A DNA stretch of 64,000 nt from Fragum whitleyi (GCA_948146395.1 OX411547.1:54241566-54305565); one strand, 5' to 3'; counted from the stretch's first letter, positions 35,600 to 48,401 are shown. Numbers and translations: made by a program. The notes: generated by a model not told the origin, from the letters alone.

Positions 35600-38500
35600 T
35601 AATAACCTCATTTTGCTAACTGTTTTGGATTCGTTTCATGAATAATTGATTAAATGGATTTTAACGCCGCTTTCAACATTTTTTTCAGTTTGATCGCGGC
35701 GGCTGGAGCACCTAACAATAGATTCCTGGTATTTCTCTCACCAGTACAACAAAAATTGCAAAAATTGGTATATTTTCCAAACGTGTTCAAAGGTTTTCTT
35801 TCTGCTTGTTAACAATATTACTTTTTCGTACAACCACGGTTAACACATTCGCTAAGGTACGTTATAAAACTTAACGTTTTAGCCCTCACATTCTGCTTGA
35901 GTACTGGTGAATTTTTCAGGAAGTAGAATCGAGAGGTATCAATCTTATCGAAATAAATATTTTTAAAAAATGTGTTACTTTTCAACGTCTAACGGTATTA
36001 AATGGCGTGTTGTGCCTTTTTTTTTAATAATGTAAGACAGAAATAATTAAAGCCTTTGCGATTCAAATTAATCAAAATGCTTTCAGTAGAAAAAGATATG
36101 TTATTCGGTTTAATTTATCTGCGAACAGCCGACTCAATCTTTTGAAATCGCTTGCTAGCTGACAAAATATATCTGGTATTTCGGCGCATACGTGTTTCAT
36201 GGATGTGTCTTTTTTTTAAATATTTTTTTAACATAAATGGACATTCAGACCGATCGACCAAAATCAAATTAGGACCAGTTGCATTTCAATAGCTCAGTAC
36301 GAAACAATTGTAACTGCCTATAAACATCTAGGCAGTTACAACTGTTTCGCGCCGAGCTATCGACTTGTTTACGCTTTTAGTAAGGGTAGTTAGAGTTGTA
36401 AGGTTAAATCGTTACTACAATTTGAATGTACAAATGTAATTTGTTTACGAAAACATTATCGCAATTGAATTTCAATGTTTGAGTCTGCGCTATTTTCCCT
36501 GTTGATTTGTTCCATTATATTTTGTATAAACAATTTAAAAATTTGACAATGAAACTTTCGTTAACTTTAAACGTCAATATCCTATAAATATCACGATAGA
36601 CTTTTGCATTAAATGGCAAATGATTGGAGCATTACTTAAATAGTGTAAGTTTTTTGCAAACGCGGATGCAGTGGGGGCGCTTTACTCATACATCTTTCCA
36701 AAGAATTTAAGCAAAAATAATACAATTTGTAAAAATCTAAATTATTAATTCGCTTTTTCGATTTTTTACTTGGGTTAATGGGGTTATCAGCTTTTCAGTC
36801 ATATTGCGGCGGCTGGAACATCTAATATGGATTCCAGTATTTTTCTCACTGGTACCCCGATTACATTCTTTCATAGCCTACGTTTTGGGTGTAAATAAAT
36901 TTAACAGTGTTAACCGAGGTTTCCTTATGATATTCATTAGGTAACCTCGGTCATCATTGTGAAAGTTAATGAGCACCGTAATGTTGCGGAGCATTTGCGG
37001 TTCCCCTAACATAACTCGGAGATATCCTTTTTGGTCGAGTATAAACCTGTAGCAATATGGCAGTGTGTGTTCTTTGGTTAAGGGTTAGAAGCTCTCGTAA
37101 AGTTAAGGTCCTATTTATCTATTTTAAGTACTATTTGAGTACTTCTATTCATTCAGGTAAATATATCGGATTGTATCAGTTAGGACGGAATGTAAATAAC
37201 AGAGCTGTTGGAATTTTAAACAAATGATGAGTAAGTCGAAATATTTTTCTACTATCGGTACTGAACTTTATATTCTGGAAAATCAAACTCGGCTACCCTG
37301 GGGAATTCATGTTTTCTATGTTACATAATTATGCTCGATGAATTTAGTAAATAGTCTGCTTGTTCCATGTCGATTGTCGCCACTTTTTAACATTACATGT
37401 GTATTTCAGTTATATCTAGGTAACTGGAGCACCTAACAATAGATTCCTGTTATTTCTCGCGCCATTTTGTTCCATTACATCCTTTCCTTGCCTCCAGCTG
37501 TTATCCGACATAGGTGTAGCAAATAGAGTGGATATATCAAATGGGGAGACCCTGGGAAACGCGATACCTGGTGATGTCTTTTAAATTACGATAATACCAC
37601 AGGCGTTTGTTTACCGTTCCATATTTGCTATATTAATCTTAAATAGAAATATGCATGACAAAAAATCGAAATATAAAACAGTCTCCTGTGGTCAAAACTT
37701 GCATAGGGGCCTACATTGAATCGGAAAGCAGCAAGCAGTTTTAATCAGAGCTTCATAGAGAGGTGGTTTTTTGAATTTTAAATTCGAATATGTAAAAAGT
37801 GTTTAAGTAGACCCTATGTTGTGGGTACTCATTTGAATCGCCTCGTCAAGACAATTCAAGTGAGTACCCTCAACGTATGGTTTTATTGAGAAATAAAGAT
37901 TTTAGACTGGCTTTACCCCTTCTAACATGTTCCTCTGTTGATGGCACGTTGCACTAAGTTAAAGAATTCAACCTTAAGGTAGTGTACCCGTAATAGTTTC
38001 GCAACATTTCTGAACTCATGATCTTTCACAATGTAATTCGATATTTCCTAATGAAATCATTAGGAAACCTCGGTAAACACTGTTAAAATTCATGTCTTCC
38101 GAAACGTTGCGGAACTATTGCGGGTCCACTTCCTTAAAAGTAATGGTGTAATTTGTTCGATGTTTGAATGCTAGGATGACGTCGTTACATCTTATATTGC
38201 TAGCTAAAAACTATGACCTAAGAAAATGAGGGTATTTGTTTGTTTCAGAATAAGATCGTTTAACCTTTCATTGAGTGAACAGCAGAAGTTATATTTTACA
38301 AACGACTTTTCTACGAAATTTAAGATAAATCGATCTTACAAACTATTATTCTGCATGTTTAAAATAGAGGATATTGAATGAGTTATCATGGAATACCGAA
38401 TTTATTAAACGAGCCATCTATAAACAGATAAAAAACGAGGCTGCGTCGAGTTTTTATCTGTTTATAGATGACGAATTTAATAAATTCTGTTTTTTATGAG

Positions 38501-39400
38501 CACAAATTTTACATTCTGTTTACAATATGACCCGAATTTTTGCGAAAAACGTCAAAAAACTTGAAATTCAAAGTTTCCATTTTTCGCGAAACTTATAACG
38601 CCGTTTAAAACTGACGTCACAATATATACATTGTGACGTCATTTTAGCGGTTACAATATAGCATTGAGTACTATTCGCTCTGAGCTAATTTGCATAGTTA
38701 TTCCACAAGTGTAATAAAACCCGTGTAATATCAAAAATATTCACCGGGTTTATATCACTCCCGCGACGTAAGTCATTCTATAAAAAAAGATAATACCAAC
38801 CGTGACAATTTAAGGACAAATTAGCGTTAAGCGCACATGAATACCAGGCAGCCTGATGACGTCATGTGTGTAATGAATCTCCGATTAGATCACGCCAAAT
38901 AGGGTTAAATGAACAAAAGCAGATTATTGTATTTTGGTTATTTCACTCTTTTAACAGTAAGTTTACCAAGTGAAAATCTATCTATATTTTTCGACAATCC
39001 ATTGAAACGCAATCAAGAAAATTTCGCCTTTCCTGGGCTTCTGTACGTTAAAAATGCCAATATAGTGTATAAAGACTTCCGAATATAATCGTCAACAAAC
39101 CAAATTCAACAGTATTACGGAGCAATTCGTACGTTTCCGACATGCAGTCGAATTGACTGAAAAATATCTCTTACCAAATAATTTTTCGATAGAACGATTA
39201 CCGATGGTAACTTGTTGAGTTTAAACAAAAATATTTACAAGTCTTTCTCTGAATTATTTGGTCTAAATTTAAAGGCATGGATTTAAGGGGGGTTAAAAGA
39301 TTTTGTTTGATTTTCCTTATTCTTAACATTTTCTTTTTTTCACACTTTTTACTACACAGACAATACTGTACGCTACGATACACGATTCAATACCGTACCA
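35600..39400. other. No gene recognised; repeats and hairpins
   Basis: SINE bodies near 35660, 36800 and 37410. Hairpins at 36255-36370 (TAGGCAGTTACAA arms) and 38405-38470 (CATCTATAAACAGATAAAAA arms). Palindromic elements at 36905-37012 and 37974-38136, and a TAGGGTACCCA-type hairpin at 37815-37895. Confidence 0.5.
37974..38136. mobile_element. 163-bp palindromic MITE
   Basis: Same family as 14574-14738: TTAAGGTAGTG...CCGTAATAGTTTCGCAACAT at the left, its inverted form at the right, and a CCTAATGAAATCATTAGG centre. Confidence 0.88.
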
Positions 39401-39423
39401 TTTGAAGACAATGGTACCACGTG

Positions 39424-39454
39424 ATGGGGACCTGTTCCAGTGCCAACAGCAAAG
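39424..39454 (+). CDS. SPRY gene exon 1: myristoylation-type N-terminus
   Basis: Ten codons plus one base, ending at a GTAAAG donor (39455). Gly2 with Ser at position 6 is the recognised N-myristoyltransferase pattern. The exon is tiny and rests on splice phase plus the motif, so it is less certain than exons 2 and 3. Confidence 0.65.
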
Positions 39455-42102
39455 GTAAAGAGAATCTGCCAGAGTTGACCAAATTATCAGACATTATGTG
39501 TTGCGTATTCTTTTCTTTATCTTTTTTTACTATGTGGACAAAAAGTTTTCAACACTAAATATCAAATTTTCTCAGTAATCCTTTGGATTTTTTTTTAACA
39601 ATTAGGAAATTCAAATTGATACAAAAAAATACAAATAACCATACATGGTGATAAATACCAGGTCCCTATTCTTAAAGGACTGAACTCAACACAACAACCA
39701 TTCTTCCAGGTCATATCGATTAAACAACATTTCGTGATGAGAGCAAAAATGACATTTCTGCTTTTTTGTCATTTTCCTTATCATTTTCAGTCTTCGACAC
39801 CGAGTTTATTAGACCAAAGTGGACCTACGCCGTTCAGGTTCGATCGGAATTCCAAGCAGACAAAATTTCCACTTATTCCACTGGATTTCGGTTGATAAAC
39901 AATTCTACAATAGAACTTCATGATAACGAAAACAAGTATGATGGAGCCAGGTGGAGCCGTGGTTTTATTTCCGGTCAACACGTGATAGAATTCATATTTC
40001 CGGTACACCTTAGAGGGCACTACGCTCGTGTTGGCCTGGGTACTTCCGGTACTAAACTTGGTGGTAACAACACCAACGAGCTGTTAGGAGCAAAACAAAC
40101 CTGGGCGGTAGATCTTATTCAGAAACGAAAGTACAGTGACGGGAAAAGTGTTGGAGCATTTCCAGCGTTCGGGGTACGTAACGCAATTATTATTATTATT
40201 TAATTATTAAGGTCTTCTTTTCTAATTTGATATTCTAAATATTAAATCAAGTATCCATACTATGTATATGCTTTTTTATATTAACAATTTCAATAAAAAT
40301 AGGCAACATAAACTTTAATATCATCACGACAAAAATAAAATTCATGACCGAAGTAACTCTAGCACAATTTGGTAATATAAATTGCAATCTGCCATGTGTT
40401 CAGGATGACAAAACAGTGCAAATTGTTGGCAAATTTAACCCCGTTTTGAACGTGTACTTGCATGCAGACAGTTTTGTCATCCTGAACGCAGGGTTAGATG
40501 TAAATACACTGGTATGATTTGAAACGTTTTTGGAAGAATATCAAGTTCACTTTATGTTTTCAGAGGTACATGCACCTTTAAGCCATTACAATTAATCTTG
40601 CTCGAATAACCACGTCTAATAAGTGATCTTTTTTATTGCGCGACCGCTTTAAAAATTCCAATTCTATTTATATCAAAATATCCGAAAAATAGGCATTGTT
40701 TTTCTAAAAATTATTGAAAATGAACTCTATGTAGTTAAGATTCACCAAAATCGTCTCAATGAGATTAGATGATTCTTTTGAGTTTCAACAACGGAGGATT
40801 TTGATAATTTCATTTAAAAGCAAAAAGTATGTTTCTTATTTGTAAACAAAACGTGTGCTAAGCAGGCATTTTCTTTCACGATCGATTCTTGATGGACCCT
40901 GTAGTGGTCGTTTTGCTGCTTGACTGTATATGTATGCATTTTAAATTAAGGTCATGAAGACAAAAAAAGACATATGAGGCTGAATTTTCGTTGCCAAAAT
41001 GCGATTTTTTTTACTAAATTATTTGTCCCCATTTCAATCTCTTTCTTCTTTCAGTTAGAACTACCCGACTGGTTTTTCATGTATATCGATCTAGATTTGG
41101 GTACATTGCATTTTGGCTCAGACACGACCTATTTTGGAACCGCCTTTGATGACGTCACCATTCAAGAAGGTCCCCTGTATCCCATAGTAACAGCGTCAGA
41201 GAAGGGAGCTATCGTAGGCATGGTGTATAGAGGAGAGGGTAAATTCTGTTCTGTTCTATTCGCAAAACGTTTAAGAAATCGTACATGGACTTACCTTAGG
41301 GTTCCATTCAAAACATTCGTAATTGTTTGTTGTTATTATTTTTCTATCATGAACTTAAAACTGTAACCGTCAAATGTAATTACCAATATGAATATAGTCC
41401 AAGGGCGTAACTACCATTATGCAAATAATGTAAGTGCGTTAAATAAATAAATCCTCTTTCTTAAAGTATCGTTGATGAATGATCATTACATCGTAACTAC
41501 AATATATTCAAGCTGTGGTTACGATGTTTTCATTATTTACCAAGGCTCAAATCATAAAAAGGGTGTGGGGGGGGGCGGGTGTAGGGCATTTATCTTTGTC
41601 ACATATCGGCTTTATCCTATATATTTCATGGTGTTCGCGTTCTGAGTGCGTATAAATTTCAAAATTCTAGATACGCCTATGCAGTCTGATCTAAGTCTGC
41701 GTTTCAAAGGTCTCTTTTTCGTTGTCTAGAATAAACGAAGGCTTAATCTAATTATATTGATACTTTTCATTATTAATCGGTCTGATTTCCTATGTGGCAG
41801 TTGTATGTTTCCCTGACGAACACAAAAAAGGTCATCTAACAAAGATCACATCGCCATTATTATTATTATTTGGGGGGAGGGGGGGGGGTAAATAAATGCG
41901 AGATTATTATTGATAATGATTCCATAATTTTTATTTAAATTATATAAGTTTATAAATCATAGAATCAAAATGAATGAAGTAAATTGCAATCGCTTGTTTT
42001 ATCGTATTTACAGGTAAAAGAATAGATGGGCCACTAAGAAAGAGACGAACTTTGGATATCAAAAGGGCATCAGAAAGGCGCCGTATGGACAGCAGGCAAT
42101 AA
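39424..42102 (+). CDS. SPRY-domain protein with N-myristoylation-type N-terminus, complete gene, 4 coding exons
   Basis: Four exons join in phase into 228 residues. Residues 1-10 (MGTCSSANSK) fit the N-myristoylation consensus (Gly2, Ser6), with Cys4 as a possible palmitoylation site. Residues about 60-198 form a SPRY domain like that of SPSB proteins: WSRGFISGQHVIEF, HYARVGLGT, the core NELLGAKQTWAVDL (compare NNHESWGWDL as recalled for SPSB1), the KYSDGK turn, IDLDLGTLHF and the GPLYPIVTA strand. SPRY domains bind short peptide motifs in partner proteins. The C-terminus (201-228) is strongly basic (KR, RKRR, RRR), possibly an NLS or a polybasic membrane contact. The SOCS box expected in SPSB proteins is absent. 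Inferred role: a membrane-tethered protein-binding adaptor. Partners are unknown. ATG choice: it opens the frame that meets exon 2 in phase, directly before a GTAAAG donor. Confidence 0.82.
39791..40173 (+). CDS. SPRY gene exon 2: N-terminal two-thirds of the SPRY domain
   Basis: Encodes residues 11-138. The acceptor is ATTTTCAG; the donor GTACGT begins at 40174. It contains a hydrophilic lead-in and the SPRY core strands through the KYSDGK turn. An open reading frame covers the whole exon and runs only slightly past the donor. Phase is 1 in, 0 out. Confidence 0.9.
40390..40497. repeat. Palindromic MITE in SPRY intron 2
   Basis: TGTTCAGGATGACAAAACAG at the left and its inverse CTGAACGCAGGG at the right: a short copy of the CCCTGCGTTCAGGATG family. 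Confidence 0.75.
41055..41238 (+). CDS. SPRY gene exon 3: C-terminal part of the SPRY domain
   Basis: Encodes residues 139-200 (LELPDWFFMYIDLDLGTL..., then YPIVTASEKG). The acceptor is CTTCTTTCAG and the donor GTAAAT; phase is 0 in, 1 out. It supplies the last strands of the SPRY sandwich. Confidence 0.9.
41400..41672 (+). repeat. Dispersed repeat copy in SPRY intron 3
   Basis: Same family as 14022-14295 and 34405-34670, interrupted by a poly-G tract near 41568. Confidence 0.75.
42014..42102 (+). CDS. SPRY gene exon 4: basic C-terminus and stop
   Basis: The acceptor is GTATTTACAG. The exon encodes residues 200-228 (11 Arg and 3 Lys in the last 28), then TAA at 42100-42102. An AATAAA hexamer overlaps the stop (42098-42103). 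The final codons lie in sequence resembling a local tandem repeat (42.6-43.0 kb). Confidence 0.75.
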
Positions 42103-42604
42103 AAATAGCCCTCAAAGAAAAGGATCCTACATTGCTATAAATCCAGAGGGGGTTCAGGGTTTCGACCGAACCTCTGAAGGCATATCTATTTCATTGCCTT
42201 GCGGAATTTCAATCAAAATTTGGTAACGGTAGGAAAAAACAGACCAAGGGTTTTTGTGCGGCGTCAACAAAAAAGTGTTCCAAGGACCCAATAGTTAGGC
42301 TCATAAGGGTACTCTAGTAAGGTTCCGGAATCCTCTCTGCAAACGTAGACTTTTGCGTCTAAGCCATCTTCGTGTTTTTTGTGAAAATATTGAAATATCC
42401 TCTGGTGTTGGATAGTTATGTACCTTTGAGCACCAACATCAAAAACAGTCTTCAAATCTTTTCTGAATTTGATTTCCAGATGATCCTACGGACGACCGAT
42501 AGTTTTGAGAGCTACTTATTTGTGAGGCTCAGACTCGCAAAACCTGCGTCCCTTTAAGCCCCATTGAAATCTGCAAGTTCGAACCCCCTTTATGGAAGTC
42601 ATGA

Positions 42605-42985
42605 ATCCTCCATTATTAACTTATAGTGTATACATAGTTCGACCATGTGCGTAGGACATGGTCCGAGGTTAATGCCGCATGTGTGACATTGACCAAAAAA
42701 AAAAGAGACAACAAGCGACAGAGATAGTCAACTAAGAAAATGGTGCTTTAATTACTCTAGATAATAACTTACAATTAATACATACTTCGACCGTGTTTGA
42801 AGGAAATGGTCCTAGTTTTCTGCCGCATGTGTAACATTGTTCATGAAAGAGACAGCAGGCAATAGAAATAATCATCAAAGAAAACAATGCTTTTATTTCT
42901 CTAAGTAATATTTTGAATGCATATATACTTCCATCGTGTTTTGAAGATATGGTCCGACCGAGCATTGTGAATATTTTTGTCGTAC
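42605..42985. repeat. Tandem repeat, unit about 150-170 bp
   Basis: Units share CGACCGTGTTTGAAGGAAAT / CATCGTGTTTTGAAGATATG, CCGCATGTGTGACATTG and AGACAGCAGGCAATAGAAAT. A fragment of the same unit appears at 42086-42115, over the SPRY stop codon. Confidence 0.75.
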
Positions 42986-43624
42986 CAAAGATAAAAATAC
43001 GGGGCATGTTTTTTTTGTTTTTGTTTTTTTTTTTTCTTATTTACAGTGTATTTTATCATAACTTGTTCGATCATATTTGCATTTTAATTTCTATCAATTT
43101 ATTAAATTTTTATTAATTTGTTAGAAAATTGTTATTAGAAAAGGGTTTGTTAGGTTTTTTTAATATACAAATGCTTATGAATGCGTTTTAGCCTTTTGGG
43201 AGAACTTTCAAACAAGAAGACTTATTCAACGATGAACATGACCGGCCATGAAAACAATGGGGCTCTGGAAGGTCTGTCGATCAGATTATCAATTATACCC
43301 CCCACCCCAACTCACATACACTTTCGAAGAAGAGGGGGTATATTGCTTTGCACTTGTCGGTCGGACCGTCAGTCGGTCGGTCCGTCGGTCCGTCTGTAGA
43401 GCATATCTTATAAAGTATTCAAGCTAAAATCGTTAAACCTAACAGGTGAATAGATCTCATTGAGGAAAGGTGTAGTACACAAGGGTCATAACTTTAATAA
43501 TCATATCTTATGAGTTATTGCCATTCCTTAAATTTATGACTTCGTTTCGTCAGCTGCTTATGCTAGAATCGTATTAAGAACTTTTCGAATTTAAAAAATA
43601 AGAAAAAGTGTTTATTTGATGCAC

Positions 43625-43860
43625 TACTCTAGTATGATACGAATTTCATGTAGCTTCTGATATTTCGCGCGAAATATTCTTGTTAAACACTTTTTTTTTT
43701 TCGTTTTTTTTCTGTACATTTTATGTGATTGCGATATGATACGAATTTCATGTAGCTTCTGATATTTCGCGCGAAATATTCTTGTTAAACACTTTATTTC
43801 GGTTTTTTTCTGTACATTTTATTTGATTGCGTTGTATTGTAATCAATGGTTCTAAGGGAA
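43625..43860. repeat. Tandem duplication of about 110 bp
   Basis: The block GATACGAATTTCATGTAGCT ... TTTCTGTACATTTTATGTGA occurs twice in direct succession, including the palindrome TTTCGCGCGAAA. Confidence 0.9.
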
Positions 43861-44084
43861 CAAACCATCATATCTTACTTTCAACAAGCCGTCTTCGAGT
43901 ATTGCCCCTCTGGACGAAATGCTAATCTACCGCGTACAAATATACCACGACACTCATTTTCCTTCCTAAACAGAAATAACTTACTGAACTTGTAGCTGAT
44001 GGACATAGAAAAAACATACAGAGAAGCTAAACGTTTTAAGTTCTGGAACATGGTAACAAGATATGTTTGTCAAACAATAGAAAC

Positions 44085-45605
44085 AATAGAGCCGTCGGAG
44101 ACGGATTATGCTCCCCGAAATAAGGCATTGTCACAAAAACAAGAGCCATGTTGGACATGGACATCCCCCGCCATGAAAGCTTGATAGTAAACTGAAGCCT
44201 AATAGAATAAAGATTCTTTTGTACTGTCAGAGATTTACCTAGAATCTAAGTATTGAAAATAACAAAGGACAATAACTCCAAAATTATGCAAGCAAGAGTT
44301 GTAGTTCTTGTGCACTGCACTTGTCCTCCATGAGATCTATCCACCCATGAAAATTCGAGTTGATAGCTATTATACTTTAGGAGATATGCTCTAGACAAAA
44401 TCTAAGTATAAAAAATAAGAAAAGGGCAATAACTCCAAAATTATGCAAGCAAGAGTTGAAGTTCTTGTGCATAGCACTTCTCCTCCATGAGATCTATCAA
44501 CCCATAAAGTTTCAAGTTGATAGCTATTATACTTTAGGAGATATGCTCCAGACATAATCAAAGTATCAAAAATAACAAAGGGCAACAGCTCCAAAATTAT
44601 GCAAGCAAGAGTTGCAGTTCTTCTGCATAGCACTTCTCTTCCATTAGATCTATCCACCCATAAAGTTGATAGCTATTATACTTTGGGAGATATGCTCTGT
44701 GGTCAGATTGTAAGGGCTCAAATAAGGTGTTATCTTATACAACTAACATAAAGGTAACAAACATTAAACCCCCTTTTTGCATGATATATTTTTAGGCACA
44801 AATTTCAAATAGTTTATGGTAAAGGGCAACTGATTTGCTATTAAAAATGTGAAATTTCATCAAATTCTGAGCATAAGACTAGGAGAAATGAAAGAATAAC
44901 TGTATTTTACTCGCTAACGTAAAGGTAACAAACATTTAGTCCCCTTTTTCCATGATATACATTTTTTACGTCAATTTAAATTGTTCTTAGTAAAGGGCAT
45001 CTGATTTGCTACTCAAATATGAAATTTCACTAAATTCTGACTGTTAGACTAGGAGAAATTTGGGAAAAACTGTTTTTTACCCTAAGTCCCATTTTCCCGT
45101 GACGAGGCCTCAAATCCAAAAACCGTCACAGATGCATCAACACTATATCATAGGCAGTTCACATGGTAAGTTTCATTTGATTTGGACCAAGGTTATGGAG
45201 AAATAGGTGGGGACGGAGGGACGGAGGGACGGACGGACGGAATAACTGTATTTTACACGCTAACGTAAAGGTAACAAACATTTAGCCCCTTTTTCCATGA
45301 TATATTTTATTTTACGTTAATTACAAATTGTTTATAGTAGAGGGCATCTGATTTGCTACTCAAATATGAAATTTCACTAAATTCTGACAGTTAGACTGGG
45401 AGAAATTTGGGAAAAACTGTTTTTTACCCTTAGTCCCCTTTTCCCGTGACGAGGCCTCAAATCGAATAACAGATGGTAAGTTTCATTCGATTTTGCCAAA
45501 GGGTTATGGAGAAATAGGTTGGGACGGACGGACGGAATTACGGACGGACGGACGGACGAACAGACGAAGCGGCGGCTAAATGCTCTCCCTTCGGGGAGAA
45601 AAAAA
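44085..45605 (+). repeat. 1.5-kb bivalve-type repeat, inverted relative to the copy at 54925-56495
   Basis: It begins GAGACGGATTATGCTCCCCG and ends CGGCGGCTAAATGCTCTCCC. Inside are tandem units of about 120-180 bases (ACTCCAAAATTATGCAAGCA; GGGCATCTGATTTGCTACTC) and GGACGGACGG tracts. No coding region. Confidence 0.88.
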
Positions 45606-47064
45606 AAGATACAGAGAAACTAAATGTTTTAAGTTCTGGAACATGATAACAAGATGTGTTTGCCAAACAACCATGTCTCCGAAACTGCAATTTTCTTTCA
45701 AAGCTTTTTTTACATATGCTCTTTCCCTTTTGTATCGAACAAATTAGATGCTTTAAAAATCAACACCAGATAATAAAATAGCGCAAAAATTTAAAAGACA
45801 TGAATGAAATGTCGATCGATTTAAACCATTTTGAATCGTTTTTGAAATAACGTCACTTGCTGTGTGAGGATCAAATTGGGCGACACTGATCTTGACGGTC
45901 TTGAGTAACCAAAATAATGAACATGTAAACGCATTAAACATTTAAAAGCTGTATATTGAAGTTTTCATGGTAAAGCAGAAACACAAAGAAATAAAACCAA
46001 TATTATGATGCTTTTTTTAAAATGAGTATCGTATAGAATGTCATATTTTGAGCTTTTAGCCGATTCTTCAGTGTTGCCTACGCCTTTTCTAAGTCCATTT
46101 TTTTTTTCATATAAAATACACCATGTTCTGCAGAGAACAACAATTTTGTGCAGGAAATGGGTTTCTGATATAATTTTCAGTGCATTCAGCACTTTATAGT
46201 GCAAGTCTCATGATCAACCACACCTCGATAACCCAGAGTCGCTCCATCCCGTAAACTACAATTATCGACCCTGGGACAACTTGCTAAATTTTTCTCGTTT
46301 TCATAACTTATTCATAAAATATTTTGATTGGATATCTCAAGTTTTTTTGTGAAACTTATTTTAGTCTGCATTACAGGTCATTTCCTATTTTAAACATGTT
46401 CAAATTTTAAATTGCCATATCGAATCTTTCTTCGCTTACAGACATAACAACTACGTCATAGCGTATGTCATCGGACATATTTTTCTAGCCTATTTTCGTT
46501 ATGCAAAGCAAGTTTTCCGAACATTAACTTATATACATGTATTGTTAAAGCATTTCCGAAACACTGATAAAGCCTTTCTGGAAATCTTACCAGTCTTCGA
46601 TGTATTTTGTAACTTTCATATCCATATCAAGACGGTATATCACATAGCATTTCTATATGACATAGGTTTTAACCCCTGGAATTTCCTTATTACTTTTAGT
46701 ATATGAAATACTTGATTCGATCTCGTTTTGAAAGCGCAGTACTGCGTCATGGCTATTTTGATTGGCTTATCGATGTATATACAACTATCAATCATAAATG
46801 TTCATAAAATCGGCGTTTCGCCAGTATTTTATCAATGAATAATGAATGGGGCGTAATTAACGTTATGCCTTACGCATATGTGCACCGAGGAGGAATGAGC
46901 CGATGAAGTCATTTTTTTTCAAAATTGTAATTAAAGCTCTATGTTCCTCCCAAACTGCATTCCTGAACATTTTTTAATGTTTACATCTTGAAAATATCAG
47001 TTAACTCTTCACGGCTTGTGCGGGTGCAGTTAAATAAATGGTTTCAGTGAAAACAACCCATTCC

Positions 47065-47108
<44 letters not shown>

Positions 47109-48100
47109 GGAATTTCCCCCTCTATAAGGAAGAAGATCCCAGTTTACAAACTTTGAGGATCGTAAAATTTCAAAAATGAAAATGTTATATTTGAAAATGT
47201 TTCTTGTTTCTTTATCTAAACCAAATAAGCAAAGAATAGCTTAGACTGGTCCCACTTAATCTTTCGACAATCAAAAAGGCTTCATCAGTCTACAGTAGTA
47301 CCAGTCTGTGAAGAGTTTAGAGTTCTTAATGTTTCTTACTTTTCACTTAAACAACTTTTAAGAGTCAATGGCCTTTAATCTGATAGCTAAAATGTACGTA
47401 GGTCATAAATAAGCTTTTCCCAAACACATACAGATAAATCATTTTCCAATTATCGAGTAAACAACACATTTCCCACAAAATGACTGTTTTTAAGCAATTT
47501 CAAAATCTTAAGAGAAAACACTGAGTTTGGAAAATGGCTTTTTTTACATCGACATCTTTAGTCCTTAAAAGTTTGGTCTGCGGTGTATTCTGTCGAGAGA
47601 AAATTATTTAGGCCAAGGCTAGGGTAAAGTCAGGGCGATCAGTATAATTATGTTTTTTCTAAGTTAGCGGCTAGGTTTACATGCGGTATTTTATCAGAAA
47701 TTATTGGGCTAATTAATCCTTAAAAAATAGCATTTTGTGAGTCTTAAAACTTGTTTGACTGGCGAGCCTGTCTCAATCTATCGATACAGAGTATCAGGGG
47801 TAGCGTAGATGGGACAGGTTTACCAGTCAAAAAACATGTATGATGAAGGTCTTAAACATTTTTCTCTTAAAAGAGTAAAGGATGATGTTATCAATTTAAC
47901 AATTTCAATACCAGTTAGTTGTTTATCGTTTTTATGTGTTTATTTATTATGTTTCGGGAAAATTTAGTTGATAACGTCTTAGATCTTTGAAAGACACGAG
48001 AAATTCCAAAAACAAAGGACATTTAGTGAATTGGAGGATACTTTTTTTTAATAAGATCAAATAAGTCGAAATAAGAGTAATTATCATTTTGTTCATGAAA
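45606..48100. other. No gene recognised; poly-A tract at 47069-47106
   Basis: AT-rich DNA with part of the GAATGAAATG MITE family (45720-45950) and a run of about 36 A residues. A weak inverted pair around 47740-47830 includes GACAGGTTTACCAGTCAAAA. The minus frames at 48023-48383 oppose STT3B exon 1. Confidence 0.5.
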
Positions 48101-48231
48101 TTGGTAGGCTCCCGATTGAATTCGGGAAGTCAAACTAAACTCATCGACCGGTGTTGATGATACACGGTGAAAAGTTAATGTCTGTCGTCTTTTGATTGGT
48201 CGATCGATCGAAACGTGGTAAGATTGGCAAA
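48100..48231 (+). promoter_or_regulatory. Probable STT3B 5' UTR/proximal promoter with an inverted CCAAT box
   Basis: The region directly upstream of the STT3B ATG contains ATTGG (48195-48199, an inverted CCAAT box) next to a GATC-rich stretch (TCGATCGATCG). No TATA box was recognised. Position is the main support. Confidence 0.35.
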
Positions 48232-48401
48232 ATGGCTGACGCCGGTATGAAAACAGACCTTCGAACAACGATGTTTAATCCAAGCGGATTAAATAGCCTT
48301 TTGTCATTTGCAATCTTGACGTTAGCATGGCTAGTAGGATTCAGTTCCCGACTGTTTGCAGTGATTCGCTTCGAGAGCATCATTCACGAATTCGATCCCT
48401 G
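48232..48401 (+). CDS. STT3B: STT3B exon 1
   Basis: Encodes residues 1-57 from the ATG at 48232 (context AAAATGGC). It contains the first membrane span and ends in the EFDP motif of the first lumenal loop. The donor is GTAGGT at 48402; phase is 2 out. An upstream in-frame TTG-led extension was rejected in favour of this ATG. Confidence 0.93.

Noticed and set aside
42264..42455. 63-residue minus-strand frame
   Set aside because: No recognised domain and no partner exons; it lies between the SPRY stop and a tandem repeat and looks like chance or degraded repeat sequence.
42014..42985. SOCS box downstream of the SPRY domain
   Set aside because: The in-phase last exon stops after a basic tail, and no BC-box/Cul5-box-like frame was seen before the repeats.
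48141..48383. 80-residue minus-strand frame
   Set aside because: It is the complement of STT3B exon 1, which is supported by family motifs and phase-matched exons.
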